Part shown: positions 1 through 5,597 of the stretch, one piece after another | How positions within the stretch are numbered: position 1 is the first letter of the stretch | Layout: every line of letters begins with the position of its first letter | NCBI GenBank assembly: GCA_947307285.1 | Contig: CAMZIS010000055.1 | Coordinates: 1 to 7,520, forward strand | Direction of reading: 5' to 3' | Length of the DNA: 7,520 nt | Origin: an uncultured Peptococcaceae bacterium | Lineage (GTDB): Bacteria > Bacillota > Dehalobacteriia > UBA4068 | The notes under the pieces: model-generated | Database searches by the model: none | Told to the model about the DNA's origin: nothing | Seen by the model: only the letters and a program-made list of their open reading frames with translations | Program-made: the position numbers and the translations under genes

Positions 1-168
1 CTCGTTGCAAAGAGCCGGTATCGTGTCCAGATCGGGCATATATTTCCCCGTCTCACAGCGGGAAACGGTCTTGTTGGTGACGCCGAGCTTTTCACCCAGC
101 ATTTCCTGTGTCAGGTTCTTCTGTTTCCTGTTCTCCGCGATAAAGCTGCCTATCTTGCATTGATCCAT
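1..168 (-). CDS. XRE/Cro-CI family DNA-binding regulator, N-terminal part (cut by window edge)
   Basis: Reading from an ATG at 168-166, the 56 visible residues begin MDQCKIGSFIAENRKQKNLT and form an almost complete Cro/CI-type helix-turn-helix: helices 2-3 fall on TQEMLGEKLGVTNKTVSRCE, followed by TGKYMPDLDTIPALCNE. This matches the N-terminus of a large set of Clostridia-type XRE regulators. The usual 'SRWE' at the end of the recognition helix is 'SRCE' here, an unusual but tolerable change. The start is supported by an AAAGGAGG ribosome binding site about nine bases upstream. The C-terminal part, which would show the ligand-sensing or dimerisation domain, lies outside the window, so targets and effector are unknown. 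No clear -10/-35 pair was found in the 91 bp up to the next gene. Family assignment is sure; role is only 'transcriptional regulator'. Confidence 0.9.
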   Translation of the reverse strand, partial: MDQCKIGSFIAENRKQKNLTQEMLGEKLGVTNKTVSRCETGKYMPDLDTIPALCNE

Positions 169-259
169 GACTGCGCGCCTCCTTTTTGTGATGAAAGCGT
201 AGCACAAATGACGCGCCTTGTCTTCCCCACAGATGGCGAATAGGGGGAAGCCCTGCTCA

Positions 260-664
260 TCACAGCTCTTTTTCCGCCAGCAGATACTTGCCCCGGCCCC
301 CCGGCATGGGCTCGCCGAAGACGACGGCGAAGCCGTCGCCTATTATCACCGCCGCGTCGGGATAGAGCAGGGCTTCCTCCACCGCCTGGGAAAGAAGCAG
401 CGTCTGCCCTTCCGGGAAGGCAGGGGCGAGCATGAGGCAGGGCCCCTCCTGCTCCCGCAGGAAGGTCCGGAATTCAGCCCGGCGCTCCAGGTCTTCGCCC
501 TGCAGCACGATCTTCGCCGGGTCCAGCAGCTCCGGGGCCTGATGGCAGAAGCGGTCCACCGCGGCATAGCGCTTTTTGGGCGAACCCAGCTCATAGAGGA
601 GCCGCCGGCGCCGCTCTTTGCGGATGAAGCTGTTCACGAAGCGTTCTTCTGCCGTAGTATCCAT
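260..664 (-). CDS. Small protein of unknown function, likely cotranscribed with the hydrolase
   Basis: An intact frame of 134 codons from ATG 664 (139 if the TTG at 679 is used), ending in TGA at 262-260. The ATG is preferred because GGAGAAGG lies directly upstream with good spacing; the TTG has a poorer GAGGGA site. I do not recognise a named family. The protein starts with a charged segment containing KERRRRLLYELGSPKKRYAA and a later FCH motif, then an acidic/hydrophobic half with a 'GPCLMLAP' strand and an 'AAVIIGDGFAVVFGEP' strand pair near the C-terminus, consistent with a small soluble alpha/beta protein. There is no signal peptide or membrane segment. It lies only 17 bp (or 2 bp if TTG is used) downstream of the hydrolase stop, so translational coupling is likely. 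The overlapping plus-strand 251-codon frame has no comparable protein-like character and is treated as a shadow. Confidence 0.7.
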   Translation of the reverse strand: MDTTAEERFVNSFIRKERRRRLLYELGSPKKRYAAVDRFCHQAPELLDPAKIVLQGEDLERRAEFRTFLREQEGPCLMLAPAFPEGQTLLLSQAVEEALLYPDAAVIIGDGFAVVFGEPMPGGRGKYLLAEKEL

Positions 665-681
665 ATCCTTCTCCGTCAAAG

Positions 682-1362
682 CTATTCCCTCAGGAAGTCC
701 AGCACCGCGCGGTTGAAGGCCGCGGGACTTTTGGCGGCGATGAAATGCCCGCCCTCGATGAACACCAGCCGGCTGCCGGGGATGCTGCGGGCGATGAGCT
801 CGCTGTGGGACCGGCGTATTATGTCCCTGGTGCCGGCGACGACCAGGGTCTTTGCCCGGACTTTCGCCAGTTCCCCGGGGCGGACGTTCGGCTCGTTGAC
901 CATCAGGCCCAGCATTTCCGCATTCGCTTTGGCGGAGGCGCTCTTTGCGGCAAACCGTCGGGCTGTGCGGTAGCCGAGCTCGATGGGCAGCTGGGCCCGC
1001 CGTTTCACGCCGGAGGGGTCCAGGTTCGCGCCGTTCAAAATCAGCCGCTCCACCCGGTCGGGATAGCGCAGCGCGAAGATCAGCGCGATGTTGCCGCCGT
1101 CGGAAAAGCCCAGCAGATGGGCCTTTTTGATGTCATGTCCATCCATAAAGCCCAGCAGGTCGTCGGCGAACTGGCTGATGGTGAAGGGAGCTTCGCCCCG
1201 GGGCGTTTTGCCGTGGCCTCTGGTGTCCGGGGCGTATACGTGATAGCTTTCGCTGAAGGCGTCCAGCTGGCTCTGAAAATAGCCGCAGCTGCCGCCGTTG
1301 CCGTGGAGCAGTATCAGGGCCGGGCCCTGCCCTTTTTCCATGTAAAAGTGCTGGATATCCAT
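682..1362 (-). CDS. Alpha/beta-fold hydrolase
   Basis: A 226-residue alpha/beta hydrolase. The oxyanion-hole motif LLHGNGG is at residues 18-24, the DTRGHGKT loop at 46-53, the nucleophile elbow GFSDGG at 85-90 (Ser87), the acid in GTRD (Asp180) and the catalytic His in GGHF (His206). The triad is therefore complete and correctly spaced. The protein is shorter than the 250-280 residues usual for this family, with a compact cap between about 115 and 165. No signal peptide is present, so it should be cytoplasmic. The sequence resembles generic esterase/peroxidase-like hydrolases near the DHPC/3-oxoadipate lactonase group, but substrate cannot be assigned. The start ATG at 1362 has a GGAG about 11 bases upstream, somewhat far; Met8 is the only near alternative. 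It precedes the small unknown gene ending at 260 and probably shares its transcript. Confidence 0.9.
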   Translation of the reverse strand: MDIQHFYMEKGQGPALILLHGNGGSCGYFQSQLDAFSESYHVYAPDTRGHGKTPRGEAPFTISQFADDLLGFMDGHDIKKAHLLGFSDGGNIALIFALRYPDRVERLILNGANLDPSGVKRRAQLPIELGYRTARRFAAKSASAKANAEMLGLMVNEPNVRPGELAKVRAKTLVVAGTRDIIRRSHSELIARSIPGSRLVFIEGGHFIAAKSPAAFNRAVLDFLRE

Positions 1363-1385
1363 GAAATGTCAAACTCCGGCAGATC

Positions 1386-1404
1386 TTTCCGTGCCTAACG
1401 GAAA
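1386..1404 (-). other. Small perfect hairpin in the hydrolase 5' region
   Basis: TTTCCGT (1386-1392) and ACGGAAA (1398-1404) form a perfect 7-bp inverted repeat with a 5-nt loop, about 24 bp upstream of the hydrolase start. It could be a leader hairpin or an operator. There is no T-run following it on the minus strand, so it is not a terminator by itself. Function unproven. Confidence 0.35.
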
Positions 1405-1450
1405 AGGGCCCGCCGTGACGCTTCCCCGGGGAAAGACGATGCAGCGGGCC
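1401..1450 (-). terminator. Candidate terminator after the cytidylate kinase-like gene
   Basis: Read on the minus strand, GGCCCGC (1450-1444) pairs with GCGGGCC (1413-1407), and the right arm is followed by CTTTTC. The enclosed loop contains a 12-bp perfect palindrome TTCCCCGGGGAA (1422-1433) that would form an inner hairpin. It lies about 40 bp downstream of the kinase-like gene's stop and before the hydrolase. The T-run is short and the outer loop long, so it is a plausible but weak intrinsic terminator. Confidence 0.4.
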
Positions 1451-1487
1451 GTGTTCGTTTCAAAGGGTTATCGATGCTGCCGCCCGC

Positions 1488-2156
1488 CTATTCCTGCGGC
1501 GCGGTTTCCTGGGCCCGCGTAGTTTCCTGGGCCCGTGCAGCTTCCTGCGCGTCGAACCAGCGCCTGGCGTAATCCGCCAGCAGGGGCACGAACTGCTTGA
1601 TCTCCAGACCGGTGGTGTTGACGCACAGGTGGTAGCTTTCCCGCTCGCCCCAGCCGGTGTTGCCCACGATGCTGTGATAGTTGGCCCGGGCCTTGTCCAC
1701 CTGTTTGATCTTCTTTTCGATCTCCCGGTCGCTCAGCTCCTCGCCCATGCCGGCCCGCTGGCGGCAGCGGGCGATCTTGGCGGGCAGGTCGGCGTAGACG
1801 AACAGCTTGAATGGATGCAGGTCGTCCAGCACGGCGTCGGCGCTGCGGCCCACGATGACGCAGTCCCCGTTTTCGGCCAGCCGCCGCACCACCTGGTTCT
1901 GCACCATGAACAGCTCGCACACGTTGTCGTTCATCATGGCCACGTGGGAAAAGGTGTGGGAAAAGGTGAAACGGAAATTGTGCAGCAGGCCCTTGTCCAG
2001 GGCGTATTCCACGTAGTTCTCATCCATGGCGCTTTTTTCCGCCACTTCGGCGATGATCTCCCGGTCGTAGTAGGCCACGCCCAACTCGTCGGCCAGGCGT
2101 TTGCCCACCTCCCGGCCGCCGCTGCCGAATTCACGGCTCAGGGTGATGATCCGCAT
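1488..2156 (-). CDS. Cytidylate kinase-like family protein with C-terminal hexapeptide repeats
   Basis: A 222-residue P-loop kinase of the 'cytidylate kinase-like' group. It opens with MRIITLSREFGSGGREVGKR, in which FGSGGREVG (10-18) is the family's variant phosphate-binding loop; YYDREII (29-35) and CVIVGRSAD (99-107) are the other hallmark segments. An Arg-rich lid lies near 128-134. Such proteins are paralogues of Cmk found widely in Bacillota; the phosphate acceptor is generally not established, so CMP should not be assumed. ATG 2156 is preceded by AAGGAGGG with a 6-base spacer, making the start firm. A consensus -10 lies about 42 bp upstream. The C-terminus is odd: after residue 202 it consists of three near-copies of AQE(A/T)(A/T)R/P, encoded by an 18-bp tandem repeat, and adds nothing to the kinase fold. 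Confidence 0.85.
   Translation of the reverse strand: MRIITLSREFGSGGREVGKRLADELGVAYYDREIIAEVAEKSAMDENYVEYALDKGLLHNFRFTFSHTFSHVAMMNDNVCELFMVQNQVVRRLAENGDCVIVGRSADAVLDDLHPFKLFVYADLPAKIARCRQRAGMGEELSDREIEKKIKQVDKARANYHSIVGNTGWGERESYHLCVNTTGLEIKQFVPLLADYARRWFDAQEAARAQETTRAQETAPQE
1505..1546. repeat. 18-bp tandem repeat in the 3' end of the kinase-like gene
   Basis: On the plus strand two copies of an 18-bp unit starting TTTCCTGGGCCCG lie at 1505-1522 and 1523-1540, differing at only two positions, and a third partial copy (CTTCCTG) begins at 1541. The unit length is a multiple of three, so copy number can change without breaking the frame; it encodes the AQETTR-type hexapeptides of the C-terminal tail. 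Confidence 0.8.
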
Positions 2157-2197
2157 AAAAGTCCCTCCTTGCCCGGTCTTTCAGTACAGCTGATACT

Positions 2198-2203
2198 ATT
2201 ATA
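2198..2203 (-). promoter_or_regulatory. Candidate -10 box for the kinase-like gene
   Basis: A perfect TATAAT (minus strand) sits 42-47 bp upstream of the kinase-like ATG in a short AT-rich patch of otherwise GC-rich DNA. No convincing TTGACA-like -35 is found at 16-18 bp spacing, so the promoter may depend on an activator or be weak. Confidence 0.45.
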
Positions 2204-2239
2204 ATTCGTGCCGCTGCCGGCGTTTACCTCCCCGAAGCG

Positions 2240-2253
2240 TCGGCCCGGGCCGA
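2240..2253. repeat. 14-bp perfect palindrome upstream of the kinase-like promoter
   Basis: TCGGCCCGGGCCGA is a perfect even palindrome between the racemase terminator and the candidate -10 at 2198-2203, about 36 bp upstream of that -10. It could be an operator or a GC-rich hairpin contributing to termination of the upstream gene. In GC-rich DNA some such palindromes arise by chance. Confidence 0.35.
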
Positions 2254-2260
2254 AGGCGGC

Positions 2261-2290
2261 AAAAAAGCCGCCCGGAGAGGGCGGCTTTTC
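2261..2290 (-). terminator. Intrinsic terminator of the racemase-family gene
   Basis: GCCGCCC (2267-2273) and GGGCGGC (2279-2285) pair around a 5-nt GGAGA loop, and four flanking A-T pairs extend the stem to 11 bp. On the minus strand the hairpin is followed by a run of six T. It starts about 20 bp after the racemase stop codon, exactly where expected. Confidence 0.9.
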
Positions 2291-2311
2291 TCGTTTGGCA
2301 AGGGGCCTGTT

Positions 2312-3106
2312 TTATATCCAGCCGCAGTAGGGCTTCTGGGTGCAGGCCTTGTGCATGAAGTTGATCAGGGTGATGTAGTCGAACACGGGCAGCTGAGTGG
2401 CGGCCTGTACGGCGTAGGCGTAAGGAGGCATGTCGGAGCATTCCAGCAGGATGGCGCCGATATCGGCGTTCTCCTCCAGCAGCTCCATGGCCTTGGCCGT
2501 GATCTCCTGATGCACGCCGGCGTTGTCGAACACGCCCCGGTATTCCAGGATGGCGGAAAAGTTCGGTTCGTGGCGCATATCCTTGATGATCAGGTCCGAG
2601 GTGTCGCCCACACGGCAGGACTTGAACAGCTTGGGCTTGAGGGAGGAGGCGTCAGCGGTGAGGATGCCGATCTTCTGGGAGGGCTTGATCATGGAGCGGA
2701 TCCAGGGCACCATGACGATGGTGGACAGGGCCACCGGGATGTCCAGGGCCTCGGCCACCTCGGAATGGAAATTGCCGAAAAAGCCGCAGGCCGAGCACAG
2801 GGCGCGGATGCCCTCGTACTGGATCATGTGCTCGCCCAATTTGATGATGTCGTCGGCTATGGAATCGTCCGCCGCGAACAGACGGTCGATGTCCAGCCCG
2901 GGCACGCCCCGCATGCGCACGGGGAAGTCGTAGGAATAGGCGTTGACCACGTTGCCGGGGACGAAGGGGTAGTAAACGTCCTCGATGTAGATGATGCCTA
3001 CCGAATAGCCGGCGATCTGCTGATGGTCCAGCATCTGGACCTGGGACTCGATCTTATCCTGAGGCACGAAATAGCCGTACTGGCGGTTCTTGACGTATTT
3101 GGCCAT
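2312..3106 (-). CDS. Aspartate/glutamate racemase superfamily protein
   Basis: A 264-residue protein of the Asp/Glu/hydantoin racemase superfamily. The two Cys-bearing motifs expected of cofactor-independent racemases are present: LCSACGFFGNF at 103-113 (Cys104/Cys107; the position aligned with the family Cys is most likely Cys107) and LLECSDMPP at 220-228 (Cys223). The N-terminal IYIEDVYYPFVPGNVVNA (39-56) and FDFPVR-like YDFPVRMRGVPG (59-70) are typical of the broad 'Asp/Glu racemase family' branch, not of MurI glutamate racemase, hydantoin racemase or maleate isomerase proper. The probable chemistry is proton abstraction at a carbon alpha to a carboxylate by a Cys pair, but the substrate is unknown. 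It is soluble with no signal peptide. The start at 3106 has AGGAG about ten bases upstream. It appears monocistronic with its own terminator, and is divergent from the MurT/GatD-type operon, sharing its control region. Confidence 0.88.
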   Translation of the reverse strand: MAKYVKNRQYGYFVPQDKIESQVQMLDHQQIAGYSVGIIYIEDVYYPFVPGNVVNAYSYDFPVRMRGVPGLDIDRLFAADDSIADDIIKLGEHMIQYEGIRALCSACGFFGNFHSEVAEALDIPVALSTIVMVPWIRSMIKPSQKIGILTADASSLKPKLFKSCRVGDTSDLIIKDMRHEPNFSAILEYRGVFDNAGVHQEITAKAMELLEENADIGAILLECSDMPPYAYAVQAATQLPVFDYITLINFMHKACTQKPYCGWI

Positions 3107-3195
3107 AGGGAATGGTCTCCTTTCTCCGGCGGCAGGGACCGGCCGGCGCCCGGCGGCGATAATAAGTATTAAGTTTATTACAAGAAGCGATTGCT

Positions 3196-3225
3196 ATTAT
3201 AAAAGCAGTTTATTATATAAGTGAA
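3196..3225 (-). promoter_or_regulatory. Candidate promoter of the racemase-family gene
   Basis: On the minus strand TTCACT (3225-3220) and a perfect TATAAT (3201-3196) are separated by 18 bp. A perfect TTGACA lies slightly further upstream (3235-3230) and could pair at 17 bp with the poorer TAAACT. Either arrangement would start transcription roughly 80-100 bp upstream of the racemase ATG. Confidence 0.55.
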
Positions 3226-3279
3226 TTATTGTCAATCAGCTTAACATTTTTAACCGTAAGGCGGTTCAGGTTCAGCCTG

Positions 3280-3290
3280 CCTGTGACAGG
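3280..3290. promoter_or_regulatory. Short perfect palindrome, possible operator
   Basis: CCTGT-G-ACAGG is a perfect 11-bp palindrome about midway between the two divergent promoters. Its size is compatible with a half-turn operator for a dimeric regulator, but there is no second copy in the window and chance occurrence cannot be excluded. Confidence 0.3.
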
Positions 3291-3371
3291 TTTCATGCGT
3301 ACGCCGCATAAAATACGGTTTTCCATGAAAATATGGGCTTGAACACGGACCGCCCCCGCAGGTCCCTTAAA

Positions 3372-3400
3372 TTGTAATTTATCGATATATGGTGTATAAT
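3372..3400 (+). promoter_or_regulatory. Sigma-70/SigA-type promoter of the MurT/GatD-like operon
   Basis: TTGTAA (3372-3377) and a perfect TATAAT (3395-3400) are separated by exactly 17 bp, giving a predicted transcription start near 3407 and a leader of about 40 nt. The leader carries a strong AGGGAGGAA ribosome binding site at 3432-3440, seven bases from the ATG at 3446. Confidence 0.8.
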
Positions 3401-3445
3401 ATCTAAATTAATACTAAATCTCGGACAAGTTAGGGAGGAACGCCT

Positions 3446-4810
3446 ATGTCCCTGCGTTTTCGCTGCGCCATGCTGGCGGGGAAATTGACCGCCTGCCTTA
3501 TCCTCCTGATCGACAAAGAAATAGGCACCCGCCTCCCCGGCGTGGTGGCCCTGAAAGTGGACCCGCAGCTGCTGCGCCACATCAAGGGCGTGACCCGGGA
3601 GAACACCGTCTTCGTCACCGGCACCAACGGCAAATCCACCACCACCAACCTCATCGCCCACGCCCTGCTTTCCGCGGGCCGCCGCGTGGTGTGCAATTTC
3701 GAAGGCGCCAATCTGGAAAGCGGCGTGGTCTCCACATTGCTCAAGCAGACCGGCTGGGACGGACGGCTCAAGGGCGATATCCTGCTGCTGGAGACGGACG
3801 AGCGCTTTTTGCCCATCATCAGCGAAAAGCTGCCCCCGGGCCACCTGCTGGTGACCAACATCCAGAAAGACCAGGTCCAGCGCAACGGCGAACCGGACCT
3901 GATCCTGAAAAAGATCGCTTCGGTCATCAATAAAGACGTGACCCTCTACCTGAACAACGACGAGCCCAATTCCGGCGGCCTGGCTCAGCTCGCGGGCAAG
4001 GTGGTGCGCTACGGCGTGGCCCCCCACAGCCGCTCCTTCAATAAAAATGACGACTTCTTCGCCGTCACCCAGCCCTGCCCCATCTGCGGCTCGCCCATCC
4101 GCTTTACGACCTACAACATCGACAACATCGGCCCCTTCCACTGCTCGGCCTGCGATTACGCCTCCGCGCCCCGGCCCGATTTCCTGGCCGAGGAGGTGGA
4201 CCTCGAATCCTGCCGCTTCACGGTGAACGGGGAGCCCTACGGCTTCACCTATTTCACCCCCTATTTCCTCTACTGCTATATCGGGGCGGTGGCGGTGGCC
4301 CGCGGCTTCGGCCTGACCGCGGAGGAGATAAGCTCCTCCTTCCTCTCCTTCCAGCTGCCCGGCGGCCGGCTGGAGGACGTGCGGGCCGGGGGCCATACCA
4401 TCCGCTACCTGCGCATGAAGCAGGAGAACCCGGAGACCGTCCAGTCCGCCATCGACGTGATCGCCGCGGACCACAGCGAAAAGATCCTGCTGCTGGGCCT
4501 GGACGAGCTGGTGGATTTCCACCCCCATTACACCAACACCTTCTACACCTATGACTGCGATTTCTCCGGCCTCATCGATTCCGACGTCAGCCACTACATC
4601 TGCTTCTCCGGTACCGTGGCCTATGACGCGGCCCTGCGCCTGATGTACGCCGGCGTGCCCCGGGAAAAGATCACCATCCTGCCCACCAATGACGACGCCA
4701 CCATCGTGGCCGAGCTGAACAAGCACGAATGCGCCAACGTGTATCTGATCACCTGGCTCCATAAATACGAGCATCTGGCCGAATACGCCAAAAAGCACGC
4801 GGAAGCCTGA
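3446..4810 (+). CDS. murT: MurT-like Mur ligase family protein (lipid II D-Glu amidase ligase subunit type)
   Basis: A 454-residue Mur ligase with the MurT/DUF1727 architecture. It shows LPGVVALKVD (30-39), the P-loop TGTNGKSTTTN (58-68, Lys63), NFEGAN (84-89), the Mg/acyl-phosphate segment ETDER (116-120), VTNIQKDQVQRNGE (136-149), LNNDEP (169-174), and a Cys4 zinc ribbon inserted in the central domain (Cys211, Cys214, Cys233, Cys236). The C-terminal domain retains QENP (326-329) and YDCDF (369-373), which aligns with the WIYDADF segment holding the catalytic Asp of S. aureus MurT. In characterised systems MurT uses ATP to activate the D-Glu alpha-carboxyl of lipid II for amidation to D-isoglutamine. 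Odd points: the FNAYN segment of S. aureus MurT reads YFLYC here (about 273-277), and DNGR reads PGGR. First gene of an operon, 13 bp before the GatD-like gene, with promoter and RBS close by. Family is certain; the exact substrate is not. Confidence 0.9.
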   Translation: MSLRFRCAMLAGKLTACLILLIDKEIGTRLPGVVALKVDPQLLRHIKGVTRENTVFVTGTNGKSTTTNLIAHALLSAGRRVVCNFEGANLESGVVSTLLKQTGWDGRLKGDILLLETDERFLPIISEKLPPGHLLVTNIQKDQVQRNGEPDLILKKIASVINKDVTLYLNNDEPNSGGLAQLAGKVVRYGVAPHSRSFNKNDDFFAVTQPCPICGSPIRFTTYNIDNIGPFHCSACDYASAPRPDFLAEEVDLESCRFTVNGEPYGFTYFTPYFLYCYIGAVAVARGFGLTAEEISSSFLSFQLPGGRLEDVRAGGHTIRYLRMKQENPETVQSAIDVIAADHSEKILLLGLDELVDFHPHYTNTFYTYDCDFSGLIDSDVSHYICFSGTVAYDAALRLMYAGVPREKITILPTNDDATIVAELNKHECANVYLITWLHKYEHLAEYAKKHAEA

Positions 4811-4823
4811 GGAGGGACGAGCT

Positions 4824-5597
4824 ATGACGATGAATGAAAGGGCGGAGACTGCCGCCAAAGAAAAGCTGAACATCCTGTGGCTCTACCCGGACGTGCTGGA
4901 CCTGCACGGCGGCCGGGGCGACCTGATGGGCCTGGCCCACGCCGCGGAGCTGCTGGGCCTTGAGCCCGAGATAAAAAGAGTGGACGGCTTCGACGACGAG
5001 CCTGATTTCGACTGGGCCGACATCATCTGGCTGGCCCCGGGGGAGGTGCGCTGCGCCGGGATCGTCGCGGACAAGCTGCGTCCCCGCCTGGACGCGCTGC
5101 AGGCGGCGTTATCCCGCGGCGCTTTGCTGGCGGCCATCGACAGCAGCGCCGCTGCGGTGGCGAAGCAGACCTTCCGCCTGGACGGCTCCGTCTTCCGGGG
5201 ACTGGGCCTGGTGGATATGGACTGCCGCGAGATGGACCAGGTGGTGGGCAACGACATCTGGTTCGCCCTGCCCGACGGAGAAGAGGTCATGGCCATCCAG
5301 ATCAGCCTGCTCAAGCTGGAGCTGGGAGAACAGGCCCAGCCTCTGGGCCGGGTGGTCTACGGCTACGGCAACGACGGCAAAGGGGGCGAGGGCGCGGTCC
5401 AGGGAAGCGTGGTGGTGACCAACGCTTTGGGCCCGGTCTGCGTGAAGAACCCCCGCTTCGCCGCCCGCCTCATCTGCAAGGCCCTGGCCGGCCGGGGCGT
5501 GGAGCTGACGCCGGACATCGCGCCGGAGCTGACCCAGGTGGAGGATATGTCCTTCGACCTCATCCGCACCTTCATCCACAAAAAGCAGGCCGGGTAA
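4824..5597 (+). CDS. gatD: GatD-like class I glutamine amidotransferase homologue lacking catalytic residues
   Basis: A 257-residue protein colinear with GatD, the glutaminase partner of MurT. Family anchors include LNILWLYPD (15-23), ADIIWLAPGE (65-74), GLGLVD (126-131), PLGRVVYGYGN (173-183) and LGPVCVKNP (202-210). Aligned from memory with S. aureus GatD without gaps across each block, the catalytic CGGYQ reads DSSAA, so the nucleophile Cys is Asp106; the TYLHGP His is Leu202; GGGSDREQ is APGEVRCA; the GFENHGG loop is QISLLKL; and the Arg described as glutamine-binding is Gln139. Glutamine hydrolysis by the known mechanism is therefore impossible. The frame is intact and structural glycines and hydrophobic strands persist, so it is a pseudo-enzyme under constraint, not a decayed gene. 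The GGAGGG site seven bases before ATG 4824 is good; ATG 4830 is an alternative start. It probably forms a complex with the MurT-like protein encoded upstream. Confidence 0.85.
   Translation: MTMNERAETAAKEKLNILWLYPDVLDLHGGRGDLMGLAHAAELLGLEPEIKRVDGFDDEPDFDWADIIWLAPGEVRCAGIVADKLRPRLDALQAALSRGALLAAIDSSAAAVAKQTFRLDGSVFRGLGLVDMDCREMDQVVGNDIWFALPDGEEVMAIQISLLKLELGEQAQPLGRVVYGYGNDGKGGEGAVQGSVVVTNALGPVCVKNPRFAARLICKALAGRGVELTPDIAPELTQVEDMSFDLIRTFIHKKQAG

Larger units (their letters stand above)
3107..3445. other. Divergent intergenic control region (339 bp)
   Basis: No gene is evident here. The stretches 3158-3252 and 3365-3420 are strongly AT-rich compared with the flanking genes and carry promoter-like sequences facing both ways. 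Between them lies a more balanced segment (3252-3365) with several short inverted repeats: AACCG/CGGTT (3252-3266), CCTGT-G-ACAGG (3280-3290), ATGCG/CGCAT (3295-3309) and GGACC/GGTCC (3347-3365). None forms a recognisable riboswitch or T-box, and no long leader is predicted because the plus-strand promoter lies only about 45 bp from the start codon. Confidence 0.6.

Noticed and set aside
169..259. Promoter for the XRE regulator gene
   Set aside because: Only a weak TGCTACGCT extended -10-like sequence was seen, with no matching -35; not enough to annotate.
218..973. A 251-codon plus-strand open frame spanning parts of two minus-strand genes
   Set aside because: It crosses the junction of the hydrolase and the small unknown gene, has no RBS or recognisable domain, and the hydrolase opposite has a complete catalytic triad.
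2312..3106. Calling the racemase-family gene glutamate racemase (murI) because of the MurT-like neighbour
   Set aside because: The Cys-motif contexts (LCSACGFF and LECSDMPP) and the N-terminal IYIEDVYYPFVPG block belong to the broad Asp/Glu racemase branch and lack the MurI-type DSGxGG N-terminus.
2351..3172. A 273-codon open frame on the plus strand opposite the racemase-family gene
   Set aside because: Antisense shadow: Gly/Asp/Val/His-rich with no family resemblance, while the minus-strand frame has both Cys motifs, RBS and terminator.
3241..3371. Possible riboswitch or structured leader for the MurT/GatD-like operon
   Set aside because: The small hairpins lie upstream of the well-formed promoter at 3372-3400, so they would not be in that transcript, and none matches a known riboswitch layout.
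3293..4873. A 526-codon open frame on the minus strand covering the whole MurT-like gene
   Set aside because: It is exactly antisense to an unmistakable Mur ligase, is Gly/Val/His/Gln-rich as expected from reverse-complemented GC-rich codons, and shows no domain or RBS. The plus-strand gene has P-loop, zinc ribbon, promoter and RBS.
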